64,000 bases of DNA from contig CP064988.1 in NCBI GenBank assembly GCA_016699855.1, forward strand, positions 5,276,811 to 5,340,810. Reading direction: 5' to 3'. The notes under the pieces are model-generated. The model had not been told where the DNA came from and did no database searches. It worked only from the letters and a program-made list of their open reading frames with translations. Both the position numbers and the translations under genes were made by a program. Positions 37,810 to 47,203 of this stretch are shown here, one piece after another. This DNA is from Rhodospirillales bacterium. Its GTDB lineage: Bacteria > Pseudomonadota > Alphaproteobacteria > Reyranellales > Reyranellaceae. How positions within the stretch are numbered: position 1 is the first letter of the stretch; each line of letters opens with the position of its first letter.

Positions 37810-39399
37810 TCAGGCCTTCTTCGCGTTCTTGCCGGGCTTCGCGGGCGGCGCGGCGACGGCCGCGGCGGGATCGACGAAGCGTGGAAACACGCCCTGCGGC
37901 GCCGGTAGCGGCGCGCCCGGCGCGAGCTCGTCGCCGTAGGCGTCGAAGCCGCGCCGATCCGTCGGCACGGCGAGCTGGTCGAGGATCCGGCCGGTGCTGG
38001 TCGGCATGAACGGCTGCGTCAGCAACGTCACGCGCCGGATCGTCTCCGCCAACGTCCACAACACGGTGTCGCGGCGGGTCGGGTCCGTCTTCGCGAGCGC
38101 CCACGGCGCCTGCGCGTCGACATAGCGGTTGGCGTCGCCGATCACGTCCCAGATCGCGATCAACGCCTCGTGGAAGGCCTGCGCGTCGATCTTCGCGCGC
38201 ACGATCTCCAGCAGCCCGCCGGCCTTTCCGAGCAACGCCGCGTCGACCTCGGTCAACACACCCTTGGCGGGCACCGCCGCGCCGCAGTTCTTCGCGACGA
38301 TCGACAGCACGCGCTGGCACAGGTTGCCGTAGGCGTTGGCGAGATCCGAGTTCATGCGCTGGACCATGGCGTCGCGGCGGAAGTCGCCGTCGTTGCCGAA
38401 CGGCACCTCGCGCAGCAGGAAATACCGGGTCTGGTCGAGGCCGTACGCGTCCACCAACGCACCGGTGTCGATCACGTTGCCCAGCGATTTCGAGATCTTC
38501 TGGCCCTCGTTGGTCCACCAACCGTGCGCGAAGACGCGTTTCGGCGGCGCCACGCCGGCCGACATCAGGAACGCCGGCCAGTAGACGGCGTGGAAGCGAA
38601 CGATGTCCTTGCCGACCATGTGCAGGTCGGCCGGCCAGTACTTCCAGTTCGGCGCCGTCTCGTCGGGGTAGCCCGCCTCGGTGATGTAGTTGGTCAGAGC
38701 GTCGAGCCAGACATACATGATGTGCGCCGGATCGCCCGGCACCGGCACGCCCCACTTGAACGTCGTGCGCCACACCGAGAGGTCGTGCAGTCCGCCGCGC
38801 ACGAAGCTGATCACCTCGTTGCGCCGGCTCTCCGGCGCGATGAAGCCGGGATTGGCCTCGTAGAACGCCAGCAGACGGTCCTGCCACGCCGAGAGCCTGA
38901 AGAAGTAGCTGGCCTCCTCGACCCACTCGACCTCGGCGCCGCTGGCGGTCGCCCGCCGCTTGCCGTCGTCGCCGACCGCCGTCTCGCCCTCCGCGTAGAA
39001 CGCCTCGTCCCGCACCGAGTACCAGCCGGCGTACTTGCCGAGATAGATGTCGCCGGCCGCGACCAGCCTGCTCCACAGCGCCTGGCTGGCGCGGTAGTGG
39101 CGCGCCTCCGTGGTGCGGATGAAATTGTCGGGGCTGTAGCCCATCCGCGGGATCAGGTCGCGGAACGCCTGGCTGACGCGGTCCGTGAACGCCTTGGGCT
39201 CGAGCCCTGCGGCGGCGGCGGCGGCCTCGACCTTCTGGCCGTGCTCGTCGGTGCCGGTCAGGAAGTGGACATCGTAGCCGTCGAGCCGCTTGAAACGGGC
39301 CATCACGTCGCACGCCAAGGTCGTGTAGGCGTGCCCGATATGGGGCACGTCGTTCACGTAGTAGATCGGCGTCGTGATGTAGAACCGTTTGCCGGACAT
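37810..39399 (-). CDS. metG: Methionyl-tRNA synthetase
   Basis: This 529-residue class I synthetase has the HIGH motif as PHIGHAYTT (residues 20-23) and the KMSKS loop as KISKS in GQKISKSLGN (near 300). The zinc knuckle insert is the short MetG2 type and no C-terminal EMAP domain is present. It charges tRNA-Met for initiation and elongation. It lies between holB and tatD. The last 20 residues are Ala/Pro/Lys-rich. Confidence 0.97.
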   Translation of the reverse strand: MSGKRFYITTPIYYVNDVPHIGHAYTTLACDVMARFKRLDGYDVHFLTGTDEHGQKVEAAAAAAGLEPKAFTDRVSQAFRDLIPRMGYSPDNFIRTTEARHYRASQALWSRLVAAGDIYLGKYAGWYSVRDEAFYAEGETAVGDDGKRRATASGAEVEWVEEASYFFRLSAWQDRLLAFYEANPGFIAPESRRNEVISFVRGGLHDLSVWRTTFKWGVPVPGDPAHIMYVWLDALTNYITEAGYPDETAPNWKYWPADLHMVGKDIVRFHAVYWPAFLMSAGVAPPKRVFAHGWWTNEGQKISKSLGNVIDTGALVDAYGLDQTRYFLLREVPFGNDGDFRRDAMVQRMNSDLANAYGNLCQRVLSIVAKNCGAAVPAKGVLTEVDAALLGKAGGLLEIVRAKIDAQAFHEALIAIWDVIGDANRYVDAQAPWALAKTDPTRRDTVLWTLAETIRRVTLLTQPFMPTSTGRILDQLAVPTDRRGFDAYGDELAPGAPLPAPQGVFPRFVDPAAAVAAPPAKPGKNAKKA

Positions 39400-39464
39400 G
39401 ACCGCGTATTAACTCCGCCTGCGCCGCGCGACGCCCCGGTCCGGGGTTCCGCCAACCGCGCCCG

Positions 39465-40583
39465 TCAGGCCCGGTGGACCGCCGACTGCAGATCGAGCAG
39501 GCTGAGGAGCACCACCTGTTTGCGGTCGAGATTGATGCCGTCCGATCGCGCGAACGAACGCGCGCTCTTCTCCCATACCTGCATCAGCCGATCAAGGCCG
39601 CCCGCCGCGAACAGCCGCGCCCGCAGCCCCTCCTCGCGCTCGACGACGATCGGCTCGGCGGTCCCGCACGAGCCCTCGCGCACCAGCGTCTGAAGCCACC
39701 AGTCCAGCAGGAAGGCGACGGTGCGGAAATCGCTGTCGCCGTCGGCGCCGCGGCGCCCTATCCTTTCGGCGAAGGCGTGGGCCGCGCCGATATCCAGCCG
39801 CGGCAGGCCGGCGATGACGCCGACCATGTCGCGGTACAATGCCAGACCGCCCGCGCGGCCCAGCTCCAGCGCGCGCCCCGCACTTCCATCGGCCAGCCGC
39901 GCCAGCGCGGCCCGCTCGGCCGGGTCGGTTTCAGGCGCGAGCCGCCCCATCAGCTCGACCACGCGCGCCTCCGGCAACGCCCTGAGCGCCAGCTTGCGGC
40001 AGCGCGAGCGGATCGTCGGCAGCAGCCGGCCGGGCGCGTGCGCAACGAGCAGCAGGACGGAGCGCCGCGGCGGCTCTTCGAGCACCTTCAGCACCGCGTT
40101 CGCGGCGCTTCGGTTCATCTCGTCGGCCGCGTCGATGATCGCCACGCGCCAACCACCCTCGGCCGGCGTCATGCGCATGAATCCACCGAGGTCGCGGATG
40201 TCGTCGACGATGATCTCGGTGCGGAGCTTGCCGGTCTTCTGATTGACCGAGCGCGCGACCACACGCAGATCGGCGTGCCCCCCGGAAGCCACCCGTTGCG
40301 CGACGGGCGAACGCATGTCGGTCGCAAGCGACGTCGGCCCGCCTCCGAACAACCCGCCACCATGCTCGCCCGCCAGCAGGAAACGCGCGAAGCGGTGCGC
40401 CAGCGTCGCCTTGCCGACCCCGCGCGGCCCGGTCAGCAGCCAGGCGTGCGGCAGGCGGCCGGATCCGAAGGCGTCGAGCAGCACCTTCTCGGCCTCCTCC
40501 TGGCCGACCAGGTCCTCGTTGCGCCCCGGCGCCGGCCAGGGCGGCGCGGCGTCCGGATCGCGCTTGTCCGGCGACCGCGCCAT
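39465..40583 (-). CDS. holB: DNA polymerase III subunit delta prime
   Basis: This 372-residue clamp-loader subunit has the AAA+ fold with the P-loop-like GPRGVGKATLA and the sensor segment SAANAVLKVLEEPPRRSVLLLV. The SRC motif appears as IRSRCRKLALRAL. It loads the sliding clamp with the tau and delta subunits. The ATG shares a base with the tmk stop; the GTG three bases earlier is an alternative, but GGAG is better spaced for the ATG. Confidence 0.95.
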   Translation of the reverse strand: MARSPDKRDPDAAPPWPAPGRNEDLVGQEEAEKVLLDAFGSGRLPHAWLLTGPRGVGKATLAHRFARFLLAGEHGGGLFGGGPTSLATDMRSPVAQRVASGGHADLRVVARSVNQKTGKLRTEIIVDDIRDLGGFMRMTPAEGGWRVAIIDAADEMNRSAANAVLKVLEEPPRRSVLLLVAHAPGRLLPTIRSRCRKLALRALPEARVVELMGRLAPETDPAERAALARLADGSAGRALELGRAGGLALYRDMVGVIAGLPRLDIGAAHAFAERIGRRGADGDSDFRTVAFLLDWWLQTLVREGSCGTAEPIVVEREEGLRARLFAAGGLDRLMQVWEKSARSFARSDGINLDRKQVVLLSLLDLQSAVHRA

Positions 40584-41224
40584 CACGCGGCTCCGAGGCG
40601 GGATTCGACGAGGCCGAGGATGGCCGCGTGCACGTCGTCGACCGGACGGTCGGCGTCGACCAGCGCGCAGCGCGCCGGTTCGGCCGCCGCGATGGCCTTG
40701 AAGGCGTCACGCACCTTCCTATGGAAGGCCAGCCCGAGCCGCTCGTAGCGGTCCTCCTTGCCGGCGCGCCCGGCGGCCCGCGCCAGCCCGATCTCGACCG
40801 GAAGATCTAGGATGATCGTCAGGTCGGGTTTGAAACCGCCGAGCACCAGCGTGTGGAGGGCGTCGATCCGCGCCGGCCCCCACCCTTGGGCGTGGCCCTG
40901 GTAGGCCATACTCGAATCGGCGAACCGGTCGCACACCAGCCAGACGCCACGGCGGAGCGCCGGCAGGATCGTGCGCTCGACATGATCTCGCCTCGCCGCG
41001 AACATCAACAGGGCCTCGGTCGCGGCGTCCCACGCGTCGGCCGGACCCTCGACCAACAGCTTCCGGATGGCCTCCGCCCCGGGCGAGCCGCCGGGCTCGC
41101 GGCTGGTCTCCACATCCCGGCCCCGCGCCCGCAACGCCTCCGCGAGCAGGCGAATCTGGGTCGATTTGCCCGCGCCCTCGCCGCCTTCGAGCGTGATGAA
41201 TCGGCCGACCGCGGAAACCGCCAT
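40583..41224 (-). CDS. tmk: Thymidylate kinase
   Basis: This 213-residue kinase converts dTMP to dTDP. It has the P-loop EGGEGAGKSTQ and the DR(Y/F)-type motif CDRFADSSMAYQG. The LID region is AGRAGKEDRYE. It lies between the D,D-carboxypeptidase gene and holB with very short spacing, a conserved arrangement. Confidence 0.96.
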   Translation of the reverse strand: MAVSAVGRFITLEGGEGAGKSTQIRLLAEALRARGRDVETSREPGGSPGAEAIRKLLVEGPADAWDAATEALLMFAARRDHVERTILPALRRGVWLVCDRFADSSMAYQGHAQGWGPARIDALHTLVLGGFKPDLTIILDLPVEIGLARAAGRAGKEDRYERLGLAFHRKVRDAFKAIAAAEPARCALVDADRPVDDVHAAILGLVESRLGAA

Positions 41225-41230
41225 CGCCCG

Positions 41231-42499
41231 TCAGCTCCACCAGCCGAACACGTAGTGGCGCACGACTCCCAACGCGCGGCCGACCGGTCCCAGCCGCGGC
41301 ACGTCGGCGCCGGCGTAGAGTGGTATCTCGACCGGGCGCGCGCCGGGCGCGGTCTGCACGATCGCCTTGCCGATCTGGTCGCCCTTGCGCACGGGCGCCC
41401 GCACGGGGCCGTCGTACTGGACGCTGACGCGCACCGCCGCCTCCTGCCCGACCGGGACCGTGGCAGCGACCGCGCGGCGCGAGACCAGCGGCACCTTGCG
41501 CGCCTCGCCGAGCCACACCTCGGCCTCGTGGACCGTGTCGCCCGGGCGGAACGCCACCTTGTTGGCGTGCTCCCGGAACCCCCACTCCATCAAGCATGCC
41601 GATTCGGCGGCGGGGAGGCGCATGTCGGCCAAGCCGTTGACGACGATGATCAGGCGCCGGCCGTCGCGGATGGGTGACACCGCCCATCCGTAGCCACCCT
41701 CCTCGGTGTGGCCGTTCTTCAGCCCGTCGGTGCCGGGCGTCATGCTCAGCAGCCGGTTGCGCTTCTCCTGGCGGATATGGTTCCAGGTGAAGTCGACCAT
41801 CGCGTAGTAGCGGTAGTACTCTGGAAAATCCTCGATCGTGCGGCGCGCGAGGATCGCGAGATCGCGCGCCGTCACCACCATCCCCTCGGCGGGCCAGCCG
41901 CTGGCGTTCTTGTAGGTGCTGCCGGTCATGCCGAGCTCGCGGGCGCGGCGGGTCATGCGGGCGGCGAAATTGTCCTCCGTTCCGGCCATGCCCTCCGCCA
42001 GTACGACGCAGGCGTCGTTGCCGGACAGGGCGATCACGCCCTTGATCAGATCCTCGACCGAGACCTCGCTGCCGATCTCGACGAACATGCGGGAACCGCC
42101 CATGGCGCGCGCCCGCTCGCTGACGCGGAAACGCGTGTCCAGCCGCAGCTTGCCCGCCTTGAGGTCCTCGAAGACCAGGTAGACGGTCATCATCTTCGCC
42201 ATCGAAGACGGAACCATCGGCTTATCGGCGTCCTTGAACAGCAGGACCGCGTCGGTCGTGGTGTCGACCAGCAGGGCGTGCCGCGCCGGCGTGCCGATGC
42301 CGATCTGCGACGGCGGCAGCGCCTCGGGTGGCGTCGCCGGCCGCGCAGGGCCGCCGCCGGCCTTGGGCTTCGCCGGTCGGGGTTTTGGCTGGGGCTGGGG
42401 CTGTTGCGCGTCGCCGGCCGCCCATGGCGCCAGCGCGACGCCGAGCATGATCAACGTCGCGGCCGTCACACCGCCGATGCCGCTCCAGAACTTCGCCAT
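41231..42499 (-). CDS. D-alanyl-D-alanine carboxypeptidase (penicillin-binding protein 5/6 type)
   Basis: This 422-residue exported serine peptidase trims the terminal D-Ala of peptidoglycan stem peptides. After a signal peptide (ending ALAPWAAGDA) and a Pro/Gln/Lys linker, the catalytic domain carries SxxK as SSMAK and SxN as SGN. The third motif reads KNG (GLKNGHTEEGGYG) instead of the usual KTG. The C-terminal beta domain and a possible amphipathic tail follow. It belongs to the run with rlpA and tmk. Confidence 0.92.
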   Translation of the reverse strand: MAKFWSGIGGVTAATLIMLGVALAPWAAGDAQQPQPQPKPRPAKPKAGGGPARPATPPEALPPSQIGIGTPARHALLVDTTTDAVLLFKDADKPMVPSSMAKMMTVYLVFEDLKAGKLRLDTRFRVSERARAMGGSRMFVEIGSEVSVEDLIKGVIALSGNDACVVLAEGMAGTEDNFAARMTRRARELGMTGSTYKNASGWPAEGMVVTARDLAILARRTIEDFPEYYRYYAMVDFTWNHIRQEKRNRLLSMTPGTDGLKNGHTEEGGYGWAVSPIRDGRRLIIVVNGLADMRLPAAESACLMEWGFREHANKVAFRPGDTVHEAEVWLGEARKVPLVSRRAVAATVPVGQEAAVRVSVQYDGPVRAPVRKGDQIGKAIVQTAPGARPVEIPLYAGADVPRLGPVGRALGVVRHYVFGWWS

Positions 42500-42522
42500 C
42501 GCACGCTACTCCCGCGGCGCCC

Positions 42523-43464
42523 TCAGTCGTTCACGATCCGGGCATCCCGATGGCCGGCGTCCACGACCTGCAACCGCACGCCCTCGGCCTGCTCGACGCT
42601 GCCGTAGGGTCCCAGCCGCACCCGGTAGATGGCCTGGCCGCGCTGGCGCGTCTCGGTCAGCGCCGACTCGCCATAGCTGGCCAGGGTCGCCCGCACCCGC
42701 TCGGCGTTGTTGATGCTCGCGAAGGCCCCCGCTTGGACGAAGACCGTGCCGACGCTCGGTGCCGGGGCGCCCGCCGCGGCCGGGGCGGGGGCTGGCCGTG
42801 CCGAAGCCGGCGACGGCGTCGACGACCACACCGGGGCGGCCGCGACCGCCTGGGGGGCCGCGGTCCTCGGGGCCGTCTGCGTCACCGGCCCACCCGACGG
42901 CTGCCGCGAAGTGTCGCGGATCGCCGCCATCTGTTCCGCCGGCCCGCCGCCCGAGATGGCCACGTCCTTCAGGATGCGGCTCTCGCGCTCCATGATTTCG
43001 ACCCGGACGCGGGCCGTGCCGGATCGGATCATGTCGAGCTCGACGGCGGCCGCCCGGGACACGTCGATCACGCGGCTATGCGCGAACGGGCCGCGGTCGT
43101 TGACGCGCACCACGACGCTCGCTCCGTTGTCCAAATTCGTGACCCGCACGACGCTGGGCATCGGCAGGGTCCGGTGCGCCGCCGACGGCAGGTTCTGATT
43201 GTAGACCTCGCCATTGGCCGTGCGTTTGCCGTGGAAACCCGGTCCATACCACGACGCATTGCCTTCCTCGCGGTGGCTGAAATCCTCATGCGGCGTGTAG
43301 GTCTGCCCGGCGATGGTGTAGGTCTGACCGACCTTGTAGGCGCCGCGGCCGTCGTCCGGGCTCGGCGGGTAGGTCGCCCGCCCCGTGGCGCAGGCCGACA
43401 GCGCCAGCGCGAGCAGGCCGGTCGCCGCGATCTTGGCTGGACGGAAGGCGTGGGAACGCGTCAT
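42523..43464 (-). CDS. rlpA: Septal ring lytic transglycosylase RlpA family protein
   Basis: This 313-residue lipoprotein has the lipobox LALSACATG near residue 25. Its double-psi beta-barrel contains NASWYGPGFHGKRTANGE and VRVNDRGPF, holding the catalytic residues. A Pro/Ala linker leads to a C-terminal SPOR domain that binds denuded glycan at the septum. RlpA cleaves glycan strands lacking stem peptides, which are produced after amidase and carboxypeptidase action, consistent with the neighbouring carboxypeptidase and MltB genes. Confidence 0.94.
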   Translation of the reverse strand: MTRSHAFRPAKIAATGLLALALSACATGRATYPPSPDDGRGAYKVGQTYTIAGQTYTPHEDFSHREEGNASWYGPGFHGKRTANGEVYNQNLPSAAHRTLPMPSVVRVTNLDNGASVVVRVNDRGPFAHSRVIDVSRAAAVELDMIRSGTARVRVEIMERESRILKDVAISGGGPAEQMAAIRDTSRQPSGGPVTQTAPRTAAPQAVAAAPVWSSTPSPASARPAPAPAAAGAPAPSVGTVFVQAGAFASINNAERVRATLASYGESALTETRQRGQAIYRVRLGPYGSVEQAEGVRLQVVDAGHRDARIVND

Positions 43465-43520
43465 CGCCCCCAAACTAGCATCGCAGGCCGCGCCCGAACA
43501 GCCATCCCCCGGACAGGGGG

Positions 43521-44414
43521 TCACCTGGCGACCCGGTCGGACAGCAGCCCGACTCCGAGCGCGAAGAAATCGGACTGGTTCCATCGCAGGATGGCCCGGA
43601 AATTCTGGGTCGTCCTGTATGTCCGGCCGCCAGCCCCCTCGGGTGTGACGATCCGGCCGCCAGCGGCTGCGCCGGTGCCAGCCGGGACCTCGTCGCCCCA
43701 GCGCAACCCGGTCTGCCAGCCGGCCTTGCGCAGGTAGTTGGCGGTCGAGGCGAAGACGTCGGCCCGGGTGCCCCAGATATCCCGTCTTCCGTCACCGTCG
43801 CCATCGACGGCGTAGGCGAGAAAGCTCGTCGGCATGAACTGGCACTGGCCCATCGCCCCGGCCCAGGATCCGATCATCTTGTCCGGCGCGATGTGGCCCT
43901 GCGCGAGGATGCGCAGGGCCGCTATCAGCTCGCTCCGGAAAAACTGCGGCCGGCGGCCGTGGTAGGCCAGCGTCGCCAGCGCCGCGACCACGGAGAAATC
44001 CCCCATCCGCGAGCCGTAGAGGCTCTCCGCGCCCCACAGCGCCACGATGACGTTCGACGGCACGCCGTAGGCGCCGGAGATCCGGTCGAGCAGGGCGGCG
44101 TTCTCGCGCATCATCGCGCGGCCGCGGTTCACCCGCTCCTCCGACACCACGATGTCGAGGTACTTCTGGTAGGTCAGCTTGAACTCGGGCTGGTGCCGGT
44201 CGAGTTCGAGCACGCGCGGCACCGGTTCGACGCCGCGCAGGGCGCGGTCGAGCGTGGCGGCGTCGACGCCCTTGCTCATCGCCTCGGCCCGCAATCCCCG
44301 CAGCCATTGCTGGAACGCCGGATCCGACTGGGCCGCGACGGGACCGGCGACCGCCAGAAGCCCGCCGGCCGCCGCGACGGCGGCGGTGAAGTCGCGTCGA
44401 TTCACAGGCGGCAC
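43521..44414 (-). CDS. mltB: Lytic murein transglycosylase, MltB family
   Basis: This 297-residue transglycosylase has the catalytic Glu in VPSNVIVALWGAESLYGS, followed by GQCQFMPTSFLAYA and the calcium-site-like sequence DGDGDGRRDIWG. The N-terminal signal NRRDFTAAVAAAGG has a twin-arginine look, so export by Tat is possible. It cleaves the MurNAc-GlcNAc bond to form 1,6-anhydro ends. It begins the minus-strand wall-remodelling run. Confidence 0.94.
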   Translation of the reverse strand: MPPVNRRDFTAAVAAAGGLLAVAGPVAAQSDPAFQQWLRGLRAEAMSKGVDAATLDRALRGVEPVPRVLELDRHQPEFKLTYQKYLDIVVSEERVNRGRAMMRENAALLDRISGAYGVPSNVIVALWGAESLYGSRMGDFSVVAALATLAYHGRRPQFFRSELIAALRILAQGHIAPDKMIGSWAGAMGQCQFMPTSFLAYAVDGDGDGRRDIWGTRADVFASTANYLRKAGWQTGLRWGDEVPAGTGAAAGGRIVTPEGAGGRTYRTTQNFRAILRWNQSDFFALGVGLLSDRVAR

Positions 44415-44565
44415 TCCTCGGCTGCTACGGACGCCGCGCCGGCCGACCGGCGCCGCGCCGATCTAGCACGGGGGGCCCGCCGCGACCAAGCCGCCGCCGC
44501 GCTGGCCGCCAGGGCGCCGCCGGCGTAGATTCGACATATCGACCGGATCGCAACGGAGCCCAGAG

Positions 44566-45351
44566 ATGGACGGAATATCGCGCGCCCCCGCCTCCACCGT
44601 GCGTACGCGCGTCGGCGCCGCCGAGTGGGAGATGCGGGTCAAGCTTGCGGCCTGCTACCGCCTGGTCGAGCGCTACGGCATGAGCGACATGGTCTACACC
44701 CATATCTCCGCCCGGGTGCCCGGCGGCGAGGAGCATTTCCTGCTCAACCCCTACGGCATGCTCTATCGCGAGATCACCGCCTCGTCGCTGATCAAGATCG
44801 ACCTCGAGGGACGTGTCGTGGACGCCCCCGACGAGTCGCTCGGGCTCGGTATCAATCCCGCCGGCTTCGTCATCCACAGCGCCGTGCACGCCGCCCGCCC
44901 GGACGTCGAATGCGTCATCCATACGCACACGCGCGCCGGGATCGCGGTGTCGGCGATGAAGTGCGGATTGCTGCCGCTGAGCCAGCACGCGATGCGGTTC
45001 CACGAGCGCATCGGCTACCACGACTACGAGGGGCCGGCGCTCGAGGACGACGAGAAGCCGCGGCTGGTGGCCGATCTCGGCGACAGGACGTCGCTGATCC
45101 TGCGCAACCACGGCCTGCTCGTCTGCGGTCCGACCGTCGAGCAGGCGTTCAACACGCTCTACTGGCTGGAGATGGCGTGCAAGGCGCAGGTCGACGCGAT
45201 GGCGTCCGGCGCCGAGCTTGCCATGCCTTCGGTCGAGACCGCGCGTAAGACGGCGCGTCGCTACGACCCCGACGTCCGGGTGTTCGGCCTGCGCGAGTGG
45301 CCGGCGTTGCTGCGCATGCTGGACGCCGCCGACCCGTCCTACCGCGACTGA
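44566..45351 (+). CDS. Class II aldolase/adducin family protein
   Basis: This 261-residue protein has the zinc-binding pair HTHTRAGIAVSAMK and a third histidine in LILRNHGLLVCG. The start YRLVERYGMSDMVYTHISAR is typical of the adducin-like subgroup. Class II members cleave phosphorylated ketoses (fuculose-1-P, methylthioribulose-1-P and others). Its 3' end overlaps that of mtnK by 13 bases on the opposite strand. A role in a 5-deoxyribose-type pathway with mtnK is possible but not shown by sequence. Confidence 0.87.
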   Translation: MDGISRAPASTVRTRVGAAEWEMRVKLAACYRLVERYGMSDMVYTHISARVPGGEEHFLLNPYGMLYREITASSLIKIDLEGRVVDAPDESLGLGINPAGFVIHSAVHAARPDVECVIHTHTRAGIAVSAMKCGLLPLSQHAMRFHERIGYHDYEGPALEDDEKPRLVADLGDRTSLILRNHGLLVCGPTVEQAFNTLYWLEMACKAQVDAMASGAELAMPSVETARKTARRYDPDVRVFGLREWPALLRMLDAADPSYRD

Positions 45352-46610
45352 TCCGCCCCGATCGCGCGCGCCGCGTCGACCACGGCGCCGATGTCGCGGA
45401 ACCCGGCGCGGCGCACCCTCAGATCGCGCGCGCAGGCCAGCGCGGCCGCCTCGCAGCGCGCCCGCGTCGCGGGATCGGCGATGGCCTCGAAGTCCTCGAC
45501 GTGCGAGATTCCGATCAGCCGGCGGATCATCTTGGCGCCGGCGAACCCCGTCGCATCGGCCAGCAGAGCCGATACGCGCCGCGCGTACATCCGCTCGGCG
45601 ACCTCCGAGTCGGGCGGCACCGATGGCGGGAGCAGCTCCGAACGGCGGCCGCGCCAGAGTCCGATGAAGTCCGCCTCGAAGCGCGTCCATAACCGCACGA
45701 TCAGATCGAGAATCCATTCGCGATAGCCGACACGGTCGTCCGTCGCGGTCGCATGTCCAGGTTGGCTGAAATAGGCCAGCAGCAGGTTGCCGATGACGGC
45801 GCCCAGGTCGAATCCCATCGGTCCATGGAACGCCCATTCGGGATCGATCACGCGGGTGTCGTCGGCGTCGACCATGATCGATCCAGTGTGCAGATCGCCG
45901 TGGATCAGCGCCTCGGTCGCCGTGCGGAACACCAGCTTCAGTTCGGCGGCGGCGGCGATCGCGTCGGCATCGGACCGCAGCGCCGCGACCGCGCTGTCGA
46001 GATGCGGCCGCGTCCATCGGTTCAGAGGCGCCGCCGCGTCGTAGGGGCCGGTGAAGATCACGTCCTCGGTCGTGGCGCAGAGCTCGGCGTTGCCGGCGAA
46101 GCGGGCCATCAGCGCTTTCTTCTCCGGGGTGGAGAGCGCCAGGTCCGACGTCAGGAACAGCGACCGCGCGAGGAACGCTCCGAGTTGATCGGCCAGACGG
46201 GGATAGCGAATCCCGCGCACGAGGCCTTTGCGCAGGATGATGTGCGGCGACAGGCGTTCCATGCCGATGAGCGCCATCGCGCCGTCGTAGTGCCACACCG
46301 CCGGCACGCGGCCCGGCGCCACCCGTGCCTGCTCGATCAGGGCGGCGTGCTCGAATCCGATCCGCCCGATCGGGAACGGCCAGCTCTCCCCGACCGAGCG
46401 GATGTAGGGCAGCGACTGTTTGACGATCAGGCCGCCCGCCGGTCCAACGAGGTCGAACACGAGGTTCATGTTGCCGTCGCCGATCTCGCGGATCTCCCAC
46501 GTCGACGCCGGACCGCCGAGGCGAGCGGTAAGGTTCGGAACCTTCGCTACGGCGTCGCGCACGGTCGCCGTCGTGAGTATCGCGTAGCCGTCGGGCAGGT
46601 GGATGGTCAT
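45339..46610 (-). CDS. mtnK: S-methyl-5-thioribose kinase
   Basis: This 423-residue kinase of the choline-kinase-like fold phosphorylates 5-methylthioribose at C1 for methionine salvage. The nucleotide loop DGNMNLVFDL is present, as are VKQSLPYIRSVGESWP, the catalytic HGDLHTGSIM and the metal site DPEWAFHGPMGFDLGA. All match MtnK. It is the last gene of a minus-strand operon of ATGA-coupled genes. The next salvage enzymes, MtnA and MtnB, are not in the window, so a related substrate should be considered. Confidence 0.9.
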   Translation of the reverse strand: MTIHLPDGYAILTTATVRDAVAKVPNLTARLGGPASTWEIREIGDGNMNLVFDLVGPAGGLIVKQSLPYIRSVGESWPFPIGRIGFEHAALIEQARVAPGRVPAVWHYDGAMALIGMERLSPHIILRKGLVRGIRYPRLADQLGAFLARSLFLTSDLALSTPEKKALMARFAGNAELCATTEDVIFTGPYDAAAPLNRWTRPHLDSAVAALRSDADAIAAAAELKLVFRTATEALIHGDLHTGSIMVDADDTRVIDPEWAFHGPMGFDLGAVIGNLLLAYFSQPGHATATDDRVGYREWILDLIVRLWTRFEADFIGLWRGRRSELLPPSVPPDSEVAERMYARRVSALLADATGFAGAKMIRRLIGISHVEDFEAIADPATRARCEAAALACARDLRVRRAGFRDIGAVVDAARAIGADQSR

Positions 46611-47203
46611 GCCGTCGCCCCCTTCCAGCGTCGATAGGACGCCGCGTCGTCGACATCCTCCAGCGTGTCGAGCAATCCGACCGCGAACCGCGGCTCGATG
46701 TTGCGGCGGGTGTCGGCCAGCGCGTGCGGCGTCGACCAGCGGACGCCCGCGAAGATGCCGCGCGGCCAAGGCCGCGTGCGCCGCGCGCCCACCAACCAGA
46801 AGCCACCGTCGCGGGCGGGACCGAACACCAGATCGTGCCGCCCGAGCGCCCGGAACGCCGCGGCGATCGCGTCGCGCGAGACCGCGGGGATGTCGCTGCC
46901 GATCAACACGACCGGCCCCGGCGGCAGTTCGCGGAACGGACGCGCCATGCGCGCGCCGAGACCGCCGCCGCCCTGACCCACCACCCGCGCCCGGCCCGGC
47001 CACGCCGGATGCCGCGTCTCCGAGTCCGGCGTCACCCACAGCCATGTCGTCCACCGTGGATCGTCGGCGCAGCGCGCGATCGTGATCGCGAGCGAATGGC
47101 GATAGAAACGCGTCGCCGCGAGATCGCCGATCTCGCGGCCGAGGCGGCGCTTCACCCGGCCCAGCCGGGGCGCCTTGGCGAAGATGACGAGATGTCGTGT
47201 CAT
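46607..47203 (-). CDS. TIGR04282-type glycosyltransferase-like protein (arsenosugar-associated, DUF2064)
   Basis: This 198-residue GT-A-like protein starts MTRHLVIFAKAPRLGRVKRRLG, followed by VLIGSDIPAVS and GPARDGGFWLVG. Proteins of this type co-occur with TIGR04283 glycosyltransferases and sometimes with arsenosugar synthesis genes (ArsM/ArsS). No arsM or arsS is visible here. It overlaps its neighbours by ATGA junctions on both sides, so tight co-translation is likely. Confidence 0.82.
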   Translation of the reverse strand: MTRHLVIFAKAPRLGRVKRRLGREIGDLAATRFYRHSLAITIARCADDPRWTTWLWVTPDSETRHPAWPGRARVVGQGGGGLGARMARPFRELPPGPVVLIGSDIPAVSRDAIAAAFRALGRHDLVFGPARDGGFWLVGARRTRPWPRGIFAGVRWSTPHALADTRRNIEPRFAVGLLDTLEDVDDAASYRRWKGATA

